Position numbers and translations under genes: made by a program. From positions 1-64,000 of the forward strand of contig NZ_WJIC01000004.1 of assembly GCF_009649815.1 (NCBI RefSeq): a stretch of 64,000 nucleotides of DNA, read 5' to 3'. Origin of the DNA: Nocardia sp. SYP-A9097. Its GTDB lineage: Bacteria > Actinomycetota > Actinomycetes > Mycobacteriales > Mycobacteriaceae. Under the pieces are notes generated by a model, which saw nothing but the letters and a program-made list of their open reading frames with translations, was not told where the DNA came from and ran no database searches. Positions 38,583-46,421 of the stretch are shown piece after piece. Position 1 is the stretch's first letter; each line of letters opens with the position of its first letter.

Positions 38583-39770
38583 GTGACAGCATCGCATCAG
38601 TCCCTGCCGCCCCTGGTGGAGCCGGCCGCGGAGCTGACCAAGGACGAGGTCGCCCGCTACAGCCGCCACCTGATCATTCCCGATCTCGGTGTGGTCGGAC
38701 AGAAACGTTTGAAGAACGCCCGCGTCCTGGTGATCGGCGCCGGCGGCCTGGGTTCCCCCGCGCTGCTGTATCTGGCCGCCGCCGGTGTGGGCACGCTCGG
38801 CATTGTCGAATTCGACGAGGTCGATGCCTCGAACCTGCAACGCCAGATCATTCACGGCGAATCCGATATCGGCCGTTCGAAGGCGGACAGCGCCCGCGAT
38901 TCGATTCTGGAGATCAATTCCGGAATCACCGTGGAGCTGCACAAGATTCGCCTCGAGCCGGACAATGCGATCGAGCTGTTCCAGCGGTACGACCTGATCG
39001 TCGACGGCACCGACAACTTCGCCACCCGCTACCTGGTGAACGATGCCGCCGTGCTGGCGGGCAAGCCGTACGTGTGGGGTTCGATCTACCGCTTCGAAGG
39101 CCAGGTCTCGGTCTTCTGGGAAGACGCCCCCGACGGCCGCGGCATCAACTATCGCGATCTTTACCCCGAGGCGCCGCCGCCGGGCATGGTCCCCTCCTGC
39201 GCCGAGGGCGGCGTCCTGGGCGTGCTGTGCGCGTCGATCGGTTCGATCATGGTGACCGAGGCGATCAAACTGATCACCGGCATCGGCGACCCGCTGCTGG
39301 GCCGCCTCATGGTGTACGACGCACTGGACATGACCTACCGCACCATCAAGCTCCGCCGCGATCCCGAACGTGAGCCCATCACCGAACTCATCGACTACGA
39401 CGCCTTCTGCGGCGTGGTCTCCGAGGAAGGCCAAGCCGCCGCGATCGGCTCCACGATCACCGCCCGCGAGCTGAAGGAAATGCTCGACGCGGGCAAGGAC
39501 GTAGCCATCATCGACGTCCGCGAACCCGTCGAATGGGACATCGTCCGCATCGAGGGCGCGACCCTGATCCCCAAGGACCGCATCCTCACCGGCGAGGCCC
39601 TGGCCGAACTCCCGCAGAACACACCGATCGTCCTGCACTGCAAGACCGGAATCCGCTCCGCGGAAGCCCTCGCCGCCCTGAAGAACGCCGGCTTCTCCGA
39701 CGCCACCCACCTACAGGGCGGAATCATCGCCTGGGCCAACCAGGTAGACCCCTCCCTCCCGATCTACTGA
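38583..39770 (+). CDS. moeZ: Adenylyltransferase/sulfurtransferase MoeZ
   Basis: MoeZ adenylates the C-terminal Gly of small sulphur carriers (MoaD, CysO, ThiS) and loads sulphur by its rhodanese domain. The N-terminal ThiF/E1-like domain has GAGGLGSPALLYLAAAGVGT, FDEVDASNLQRQIIHGESDI and DGTDNFATRYL; the rhodanese domain has LHCKTGIRSAEA with the active Cys and ends HLQGGIIAW. No paired CxxC zinc motif is seen, which is usual for MoeZ. GTG 38583 follows GAGGAG. 395 residues matches Rv3206c. Confidence 0.94.
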   Translation: MTASHQSLPPLVEPAAELTKDEVARYSRHLIIPDLGVVGQKRLKNARVLVIGAGGLGSPALLYLAAAGVGTLGIVEFDEVDASNLQRQIIHGESDIGRSKADSARDSILEINSGITVELHKIRLEPDNAIELFQRYDLIVDGTDNFATRYLVNDAAVLAGKPYVWGSIYRFEGQVSVFWEDAPDGRGINYRDLYPEAPPPGMVPSCAEGGVLGVLCASIGSIMVTEAIKLITGIGDPLLGRLMVYDALDMTYRTIKLRRDPEREPITELIDYDAFCGVVSEEGQAAAIGSTITARELKEMLDAGKDVAIIDVREPVEWDIVRIEGATLIPKDRILTGEALAELPQNTPIVLHCKTGIRSAEALAALKNAGFSDATHLQGGIIAWANQVDPSLPIY

Positions 39771-40001
39771 GTCGCACAACCGAACCCACCGCCGGAACGC
39801 ATTCCCGCGACACAGACGTGCATGTAATCGTCGAGTAGCCACCTGCCTGAGTGCACGCATGTCGAATACCCGCTGCCGGTTGGTAAGCGCGGCGGGGTAG
39901 GTCGAGGCACGGCAACGGTTGTGGTGCGGGGGTGGTTTCGGACCGACCGGTTTTCGGCGCGGCGAGCTAATCGGGTTGTGTTGCGGCGGTAGCGTACGCG
40001 C

Positions 40002-40859
40002 GTGACCATGACTGCTGTGGAACCTCCCGAGCATGTGCGCGCGACCTTCGGGTTGCGCGAGACCGCGCCGGTTCCGCTGGGGAACTGGGATGGCGGGTGG
40101 CGGTGCGGGGATGTGGTGTTGAGTCCGGTGACCGATCATGCGCGGGCGGCCTGGTCCGCCAAGGTGCGTGAGACGCTGCGGGTGGATGGGGTGCGGCTGG
40201 CTCGGCCGGTGCGGGCGACCGATGGGCGGTATGTCGTATCCGGTTGGCGCGCCGACACTTACCTCGAGGGGATTCCGGAGCCTCGGCACGATGAGGTGGT
40301 GTCGCTGTCGCTGCGACTACACGAGGTGACCGTAAAGTTGGAGCGGCCGCGGTTTCTGGCGCAGGCGCCGGTCGCACCGTGGGTGGATGTGGATGTGTTC
40401 GCCGCCGCCGATCGCGCCGCCTGGGAGGCGGTGCCGCTGCGGAGTTTGAAGGTGGGCGGGTTGCTCCCCGCGACCTCGCCGGACGGGGATCGCAGTCTGA
40501 TGCTGATCACCCAGCTCTCGACCCTGCGCAAGCCGATCGCCACGCCACCGCAACTGGTGCACGGCGATCTGTTCGGCACGGTCCTGTTCCAAACCGGTTC
40601 CGCGCCCGGGCTTACCGATATCACCCCCTACTGGCGCCCCGCGCCGTGGGCGGCGGCGGTGATCGTGGTGGACGCGCTCTCCTGGGGCGGGGCCGATGAC
40701 GCACTCCTGGAACGCTGGGGGAGTCTGCCCGAATGGCCGCAGATGCTGGTGCGCGCGGTCATGTTCCGGCTCGCGGTGCATGCCCTGCATCCGCGATCCA
40801 CGCCCGAAGCCTTCCGCGGCCTCGCGCGCACCGCGGACATGATCCGCCTGATCCTGTAA
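40002..40859 (+). CDS. TIGR02569 family protein (Rv3205c-like)
   Basis: The 285-residue protein begins with EPPEHVRATFGLRETAPVPL and has GGWRCGDVV, SGWRADTYLEG and LVHGDLFGTVLF, the last like the HGDL loop of aminoglycoside-phosphotransferase-fold enzymes. This suggests a small-molecule kinase fold, but the family has no assigned substrate. GTG 40002 or ATG 40008 can start it. Order moeZ-TIGR02569 matches Rv3206c-Rv3205c, after which the recalled synteny ends. Confidence 0.8.
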   Translation: MTMTAVEPPEHVRATFGLRETAPVPLGNWDGGWRCGDVVLSPVTDHARAAWSAKVRETLRVDGVRLARPVRATDGRYVVSGWRADTYLEGIPEPRHDEVVSLSLRLHEVTVKLERPRFLAQAPVAPWVDVDVFAAADRAAWEAVPLRSLKVGGLLPATSPDGDRSLMLITQLSTLRKPIATPPQLVHGDLFGTVLFQTGSAPGLTDITPYWRPAPWAAAVIVVDALSWGGADDALLERWGSLPEWPQMLVRAVMFRLAVHALHPRSTPEAFRGLARTADMIRLIL

Positions 40860-40875
40860 TACCCGTGAAAGAACT

Positions 40876-40906
40876 TGTCGCGCCGAGCGAATAGCTCGGC
40901 GCGACA
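40876..40906. terminator. Two-way terminator between TIGR02569 and narK genes
   Basis: TGTCGCGCCGAGC and GCTCGGCGCGACA form a perfect 13-bp stem with a GAATA loop between convergent genes. Confidence 0.88.
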
Positions 40907-40964
40907 GTCATATTCGGGTCTCCCTGTGATGGGGTGTCAGGGGGACCCCGAGAGTGAGTTGTTC

Positions 40965-42431
40965 CTACACGTTCGCGTGCGCGAGGGACGGCGCGCGGCC
41001 GACCGCGAAGGACGACCGGAGGTAGAACCACCAGGTGAGTCCGGCCATGGCCAGGTAGGCGACGGCGTAACCCCAGAAGGCCGGGGTCATGCTGTGGTAG
41101 TGCACATTCGACAGGCGCAGTGCCTGCTGGAGCAGCCACCCACCGGAGGCTCCGACCGCGCCGATCACACCGATGGCGGCACCGGCCTGACGTTTGGCCG
41201 AGGCCAGCGCGACCGAGACATCCTGCCCCGATTCCGAGGCCCGGCGCCGGGATTCGGCGCTGAAGATCGAGGGGATCATCCGGTAGGTGGATCCGTTGCC
41301 GACGCCGGTGAGCACGAACAGCAGCAGGAACGAGATCAGGTACAGCGGAAAGTTCTTCGCCGACAGCGACGCCATGATGAGCAGGGTCGACACGGCCATA
41401 CCAGCGAAGACGTACAGCGTGATCTTCGCGCCGGTGAGCTTATCGGCGATCCAGCCACCGAACGGACGGCTCATGGAACCGACGAGCGCGCCGAGGAAGG
41501 CCAGGTTGCCCAGCGTGCCCATCCAACTGATCTTGGCCAGATCCGGGAAGTTCGCCTTGAGCAGGGTGGGGAAGGCGAAGGAGAAGCCGATGAAGGATCC
41601 GAAGGTGCCGATGTAGAGGATGGCCATCACCCAGGTGTGCCGGTTGGTGAGCGCCAATTTGTAGGACGTGCCATCGGATTTCGCGCCGCTGAGTGAATCC
41701 ATATACCGCAGTGCGCCGAACATGGCGATGAGGATGAACGGAATCCACATGAGCACCGCAAGCGTGATGCCGAACCGGTAGCCGCCCGCGTCCTTGGCCA
41801 TGATGTGCGTGCCGAGGGTGATGATCAATGGCACGAACAGTTGGGTCTGCGCGACGCCGAGATTACCGCCCGCGGCGTTGATGCCAAGGGCCGCACCCTT
41901 TTTCCCTTCGGGGAAGAAGAAGTTGATATTGGCCATCGAGGAGGAGAAATTGCCGCCGCCGACACCGGCGAGCGCGGCCAGCAGCATGAATACCCACATG
42001 GGTGTGCCGGGCTGATTGATGAACCAGGCCAGGCCCAGGGCGGGCAGCAGCAGCATGCCGGCGCTGAAGACAGTGAAGTTGCGCCCGCCGAAGCGTGGGA
42101 TGGCGAAGGTGTACGGAATGCGCAGGGCCGCACCGACAAGCGTGGGGGTGGAGGTGAGCAGCAGGGCATTGCTCACCGCGGTGGGATTGCCCTTGCCGAG
42201 TCCGGCGAGGAAGTCGAATCCGGCCGCGCCCATGGCGGTGACGACGCTGCCCCAGATAACCCAGATGCTGAACCCGAGATTTTCTGCGAATACCGAGAAG
42301 ATCAGATTCTTGCGGGCCGTTTTTTTTCCGCCGTTTTCCCAGAATTCAGCATTGTCCGGTTCCCAGTGATCTATCCACCGTCCGCGTTTCTGAAAACTGA
42401 AGGCGGTCTTCGTTTCCTCGGTGGTTGTCAT
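40965..42431 (-). CDS. narK: NarK-type nitrate/nitrite transporter 1
   Basis: This 488-residue MFS transporter of the nitrate/nitrite porter family has about twelve membrane segments, the signature ANINFFFPEGKKGAALGINAAGGNLGVAQ (given here in part: GGGNFSSSMANINFFFPEGK) and FGGRNFTVFSAGML. It exchanges nitrate and nitrite or imports nitrate. ATG 42431 has AGAGGAA upstream. An A8 run within codons 40-43 (42320-42327) is unusual for this GC content. It stands apart from the nirBD-linked narK, so it may serve the respiratory narGHJI genes. Confidence 0.9.
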   Translation of the reverse strand: MTTTEETKTAFSFQKRGRWIDHWEPDNAEFWENGGKKTARKNLIFSVFAENLGFSIWVIWGSVVTAMGAAGFDFLAGLGKGNPTAVSNALLLTSTPTLVGAALRIPYTFAIPRFGGRNFTVFSAGMLLLPALGLAWFINQPGTPMWVFMLLAALAGVGGGNFSSSMANINFFFPEGKKGAALGINAAGGNLGVAQTQLFVPLIITLGTHIMAKDAGGYRFGITLAVLMWIPFILIAMFGALRYMDSLSGAKSDGTSYKLALTNRHTWVMAILYIGTFGSFIGFSFAFPTLLKANFPDLAKISWMGTLGNLAFLGALVGSMSRPFGGWIADKLTGAKITLYVFAGMAVSTLLIMASLSAKNFPLYLISFLLLFVLTGVGNGSTYRMIPSIFSAESRRRASESGQDVSVALASAKRQAGAAIGVIGAVGASGGWLLQQALRLSNVHYHSMTPAFWGYAVAYLAMAGLTWWFYLRSSFAVGRAPSLAHANV

Positions 42432-42622
42432 CAGCAGTGTTCCTCTCGCACGTCGACCGCCCTCATCGTTGTTCTCCGGAATGTGTTCGCGGAGAAGGTC
42501 CCTGCGGTCGGGTCAACCGTACGAAGGTGTGATTACGCCGGCATGGCTTTCGGTGACGCGGACGGTAATTCCCGCTCACTTGCGAGTTTTGCGTGCGGTG
42601 ACGTTCCGTTTACGCGCAGGAA

Positions 42623-43294
42623 CTATCGGGTGTCCGGGAATTCGGCGATGAGGGAGCCGAGGAAGCAGTTGGCCGCGCGGGCGGCGCGCTCCGGATCGCC
42701 GTCGATGACCGAGCGCACCAGTTCGGTGTGCTCGTCGTGGTACGCCTCGCCGGCTTTCGTGGAGCGGGAACGGATTCCGGCCGCGATGACGGGCAGCAGC
42801 GAATCGTAGAACTCCAGGTATACCGCGTTGTGGCTGGCGACGACGATGGCGCGGTGCAGTTGCACGTCGGCGTCGACGGCGGTGTCGTGGTCGTCTTCCC
42901 AGGCGATGCGGCGTTCCTCCAGCAGTCGCTCGAGATTCGCGATATCGAGGTCGTCGCGGCGCTCGGCGGCGAGCGCGGCGGCGGTGGTGTCCAGGGCCTG
43001 GCGTAGCTCGAGGACGTCGCGCTGCTGGGCGTCGGCGAAGAACTCGGTGAGGGTGCCGCCGAGGGTGGACGTGGAGATCACATAGGTCCCGGAGCCTTGA
43101 CGGCGTTCGACCATACCCGCGTGCACGAGCGCCTGGACGGCCTCGCGGACGGTATTGCGGCCGGTGCCGGTGAGCTCGGTGAGCTCCGGTTCGGTGGGGA
43201 TACGGGAGCCGACGGGCCAACGGCCGGAACGGATTTCGGCACGCAGCTGTTCTGTCACCTGAGCGATGAGGCTGGTGCGCCGGACTGGTTGCAC
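42623..43294 (-). CDS. FadR-type GntR regulator (FCD domain)
   Basis: The 223-residue protein has a GntR winged helix (TSLIAQVTEQLRAEIRSGRW, then PTEPELTELTGTGRNTVREA) and an all-helical FCD ligand domain with DADVQLHRAIVVASHNAVYL (D-x-x-x-H metal-binding ligand set) and HDEHTELVRSVIDGD. GTG 43294 lies 7 bases after TACGCT (-10, minus strand), suggesting a leaderless mRNA; GTG 43318 is an alternative start. It diverges from the CynX/NimT-type transporter and very likely controls it, using an organic acid or similar ligand. Confidence 0.85.
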   Translation of the reverse strand: MQPVRRTSLIAQVTEQLRAEIRSGRWPVGSRIPTEPELTELTGTGRNTVREAVQALVHAGMVERRQGSGTYVISTSTLGGTLTEFFADAQQRDVLELRQALDTTAAALAAERRDDLDIANLERLLEERRIAWEDDHDTAVDADVQLHRAIVVASHNAVYLEFYDSLLPVIAAGIRSRSTKAGEAYHDEHTELVRSVIDGDPERAARAANCFLGSLIAEFPDTR

Positions 43295-43323
43295 GTGGGA
43301 CAGCGTACCGTGCCTCACATTCT

Positions 43324-43360
43324 TTGCATCACATCATCGGGTCATCCTATGATTTATTGG
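43324..43360 (+). promoter_or_regulatory. Promoter of the CynX/NimT-type transporter (leaderless) with GntR-like half-sites
   Basis: TTGCAT (43324-43329), 18 bases, and a perfect -10 TATGAT (43348-43353) place the start of transcription on the GTG at 43360. ATCAT (43333-43337) and ATGAT (43349-43353) are inverted half-sites spanning the -10, a likely operator for the divergent GntR regulator. Confidence 0.6.
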
Positions 43361-44667
43361 TGACTGCGACCCTGAATGAGACGACGGCCCCCGAGCGGGG
43401 CCTTTCTTCTGTCGACCGGCAGCGCACCGCCGTCGAACCGAAGCCGTCCCATTCGATTGCCGAGCGCGAACGATCTCTGTTCGAGGGGCGACTGCTCGTA
43501 CTCGCCGCCATCCTCATGTCCGCGCTCACCCTGCGCATCGCGGTCACCGCGTTCACCCCGCTGGCCGCCCGCATCGGCGATGACCTGCGGTACTCCACCG
43601 CCATCGTCGGTGTCTTCGGCATGATCCCGACCGCCATGTTCGCGGTCGCGGGCCTGCTGACCCCGATCATGTCGCGTCGTTTCGGCCTGGAGGCCACCGC
43701 GCTGATCGCCATGCTGATGACCGCCGCGGGCACCGCGGTGCGCTCGCTGGTGCCGGAAACCTGGGAGCTGCTTGTCTTTTCGGCGCTGGCGCTGACCGGT
43801 ATGGGCATCGGCAATGTGGTGATCCCGCCACTGGTGAAGCGCTACTTCTCCGATCAGCTGGCGCTGCTGAGCTCGGTCTACATCGTGCTGGTGCAACTGG
43901 GCACGGTCGTCCCGGCGCTGATCGCGGTGCCGATCGCGGATGCGCACGGGTGGCGCGTCTCGCTGGGCATGTGGGCGATCCTGCCGCTGGCCGCCGTGCT
44001 GCCGTGGCTGGGCGTACTGCGCATTCGGCGTGATCGTGCCCGCTTGGACACCACCGAATTGCCGCCGGAGCCGCTGGAGGCGACCGGCAAGGTGTGGCGG
44101 TCCCCGCTGGCGTGGGGCATGGCGCTGATGTTCGGTATGACCTCGTTGACCACGTACTCCATGTTCACCTGGATGCCGACGATCTTCTCCGATGCCGGGG
44201 CGAGCGCGTCCTTCGGCGGCAGCATGGTGGGTGTCTTCGCGCTGATCGGCCTGGTCGCGGCGCTGAGCGCACCAATTGTGGTGGGCCGCATGCGAAATCC
44301 GTTCCCGGTCGTGATCGCCTGTGCCGGTTTCTTTTTCGCGGGCTTCGCCGGTCTGCTCATCGCGCCGATGAGCGCGCCGCTGGTGTGGGTGCTGCTGCTG
44401 GGTCTGGGTCCGTCGACCTTCCCGATGGCGCTGACCCTGATCAATCTGCGCACCCGCACGGCCGCCGGTTCGGCCGCACTCTCGGGCTTCACCCAGGGTG
44501 TCGGCTACGCCGTGGCATGCATCGGCCCGGTGCTCTTCGGCGCGCTGCACACAATGACCGGAAAATGGCTGGCGCCCTTCGGTTTCCTTGCGCTGGCGGT
44601 GCTGGTCTTGGTCGGTGGTGCGTGGTTGGCGTGCAAGCCGCGCATGCTCGAGGACACCTGGAACTGA
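43360..44667 (+). CDS. CynX/NimT-family MFS transporter
   Basis: The 435-residue transporter has about twelve membrane segments (AILMSALTLRIAVTAFTPLA at the start of TM1) and resembles the cyanate/2-nitroimidazole (CynX/NimT/YcaD) group: RIAVTAFTPL, FGLEATALIAML, GIGNVVIPPLVKRYF, GLGPSTFPMALTLINLRTRT. The substrate is unknown. GTG 43360 is used because the promoter's TATGAT is 6 bases away, so the mRNA has no leader; a TTG at 43324 would place the promoter in coding sequence. It is adjacent to, and probably controlled by, the GntR regulator. Confidence 0.85.
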   Translation: MTATLNETTAPERGLSSVDRQRTAVEPKPSHSIAERERSLFEGRLLVLAAILMSALTLRIAVTAFTPLAARIGDDLRYSTAIVGVFGMIPTAMFAVAGLLTPIMSRRFGLEATALIAMLMTAAGTAVRSLVPETWELLVFSALALTGMGIGNVVIPPLVKRYFSDQLALLSSVYIVLVQLGTVVPALIAVPIADAHGWRVSLGMWAILPLAAVLPWLGVLRIRRDRARLDTTELPPEPLEATGKVWRSPLAWGMALMFGMTSLTTYSMFTWMPTIFSDAGASASFGGSMVGVFALIGLVAALSAPIVVGRMRNPFPVVIACAGFFFAGFAGLLIAPMSAPLVWVLLLGLGPSTFPMALTLINLRTRTAAGSAALSGFTQGVGYAVACIGPVLFGALHTMTGKWLAPFGFLALAVLVLVGGAWLACKPRMLEDTWN

Positions 44668-44761
44668 TTTCACCGTTCGAGTTGCCGACCGGTGAGGAAT
44701 TGGCGATGCTGTGTGGCGACGCTCTCATCTCACGGTCGGCAGCGGCGATTTTGGGTGTTTC

Positions 44762-44798
44762 GTGACGAGCGGAAACCGTTGTGTCACACCGACGAAAC
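44762..44798 (+). promoter_or_regulatory. GlnR box upstream of the narK-nirBD operon
   Basis: GTGAC-n5-GAAAC (44762-44776), then n6, then GTCAC-n6-GAAAC (44783-44798) closely match the actinobacterial GlnR box gTnAC-n6-GaAAC repeated twice. Only the first internal spacer is one base short. GlnR activates nitrate and nitrite assimilation under nitrogen limitation. Confidence 0.75.
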
Positions 44799-44926
44799 AA
44801 ATCAATCGATCTCACCTTCGAATACGGACAAACGTGAGCAACCGTTGATTTGAAGGTCATTCCGCGCAGCATTGCGGCAATACCGGCTTTCTACCTTTAG
44901 GTCATCCAGATTTCAGGAGGGCCGGG

Positions 44927-46390
44927 TTGAACATGCTGACGCGCAATCGCGACATCGAACACTGGGATGCCGAGGATGTTGCCGCCTGGGAATCCGGTGG
45001 TAAGGACATCGCCCGGCGCAATCTGATCTGGTCGGTCTTCGCCGAACACATCGGGTTCTCGGTGTGGTCGATCTGGTCGGTCATGGTGCTTTTCATGCCT
45101 GCCAACGTCTTCCACATCGATACCGCCGGGAAGTTCTTCCTGGGCGCGGTGCCGACTCTGGTCGGCGGCTTCATGCGGATTCCGTACACGGTCGCCACCG
45201 CGAAGTTCGGCGGCCGGAACTGGACCATCTTCAGCGCGCTGGCGCTGCTGATCCCGGTGCTGCTGACGCTGTACTTCATCAACCAGCCGGGCACCTCGTT
45301 CACCACCTTCCTGGTGATCGCGGCCTTCGCGGGACTGGGCGGCGGCAACTTCTCCTCGTCCATGTCGAATATCAATGTCTTCTACCCGCAGCGGCTCAAG
45401 GGCTGGGCGCTCGGTATGAACGCCGGTGGCGGCAATATCGGTGTGCCGGTGATCCAGGTGATCGGCCTGATCGTCATCGCGACGCTGGGCAACGCGTACG
45501 GCAATGCCTCGGTGGTGTGCCTGGTGTACTTGGCGCTCATCGTGGTGGCGGCGCTGGGTGCGGCGCTGAATATGGACAATGTCAAGAATCAGAAGGCCGA
45601 CCTGTCCTACATGCTGAAGGCGCTGAAAGTGCCGCAGTCCTGGGCCATCGCCTTCCTGTACATCGGCACCTTCGGTTCCTTCATCGGGTACAGCTTCGCC
45701 TTCGGGCAGGTGCTGCAGATCAGCTTCAAGGCCGGCGGCGCGACCGCTGCCGCCGCGGCGCTGCACGCGGCGCAGATCGCCTTCATCGGTCCGCTGCTCG
45801 GTTCGCTGGCCCGTCCTTACGGCGGCAAGTGGGCCGACAAGATCGGCGGCAGCAAGGTCACGCTGTACACCTTCGGGGCCATGACGGCGGCGGCCGCGGT
45901 GGTCGCGGTGGCCAGCACCATGGGTGACAGCACGGGCAGCCCGAAGGGTGGCGTGCTGGCCGCGCTGATCATCGGTTTCACCGCGTTGTTCGTCATCTCG
46001 GGTTTCGGCAACGGCGCGGTCACCAAGATCATCCCTTCCGTCTTCGAGGCGAAATCGCGTGGCCTGCAAGGTGATTCGGCCTCGCGTGCGGCATGGGCGC
46101 AGAACACCTCCGGTGCGCTCATCGGATTCGTCGGCGCCATCGGCGCACTCGGCGGCGTCGGCATCAACCTGGTGCTGCGCTCCTCCTACGCCTCCACCAA
46201 ATCCGCCACCACCGCCTTCTGGGTCTTCATGGCCTTCTACGTGATCTGCGCGGTCGTCTGCTGGGTGGTCTTCATGCGCCGCCCGAGCCTCAAGGCACTG
46301 GACACCGATTCCGAGGTGGTCGTCGAGGCCGAGGCACTGGTGCTCGAGGCCGAGACCGATTCTCCGTCCACCACGCCGGCCCGGGCCTGA
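44927..46390 (+). CDS. narK: NarK-type nitrate/nitrite transporter 2 (assimilatory operon)
   Basis: This is a 487-residue MFS nitrate/nitrite porter with about twelve membrane segments; signatures include FGGRNWTIFSALALLIPVLL, GGGNFSSSMSNINVFYPQRL and MNAGGGNIGVPVIQ. The TTG at 44927 is 5 bases after AGGAGG; ATG 44933 is also possible. The gene starts the operon narK-nirB-nirD-nnaR-chelatase, 31 bases before nirB, below a GlnR box. It is a different subgroup from narK at 40965, so probably a dedicated nitrite/nitrate importer for assimilation. Confidence 0.92.
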   Translation: MNMLTRNRDIEHWDAEDVAAWESGGKDIARRNLIWSVFAEHIGFSVWSIWSVMVLFMPANVFHIDTAGKFFLGAVPTLVGGFMRIPYTVATAKFGGRNWTIFSALALLIPVLLTLYFINQPGTSFTTFLVIAAFAGLGGGNFSSSMSNINVFYPQRLKGWALGMNAGGGNIGVPVIQVIGLIVIATLGNAYGNASVVCLVYLALIVVAALGAALNMDNVKNQKADLSYMLKALKVPQSWAIAFLYIGTFGSFIGYSFAFGQVLQISFKAGGATAAAAALHAAQIAFIGPLLGSLARPYGGKWADKIGGSKVTLYTFGAMTAAAAVVAVASTMGDSTGSPKGGVLAALIIGFTALFVISGFGNGAVTKIIPSVFEAKSRGLQGDSASRAAWAQNTSGALIGFVGAIGALGGVGINLVLRSSYASTKSATTAFWVFMAFYVICAVVCWVVFMRRPSLKALDTDSEVVVEAEALVLEAETDSPSTTPARA

Positions 46391-46421
46391 CCCGCACGTC
46401 GTCCCGAAAGGACCTGTTGTC

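Noticed and set aside
42432..42622. Possible GlnR box upstream of narK 1
   Set aside because: GTCAC followed by CAAAA at about six bases on the minus strand is only a partial match and lacks the second pair.
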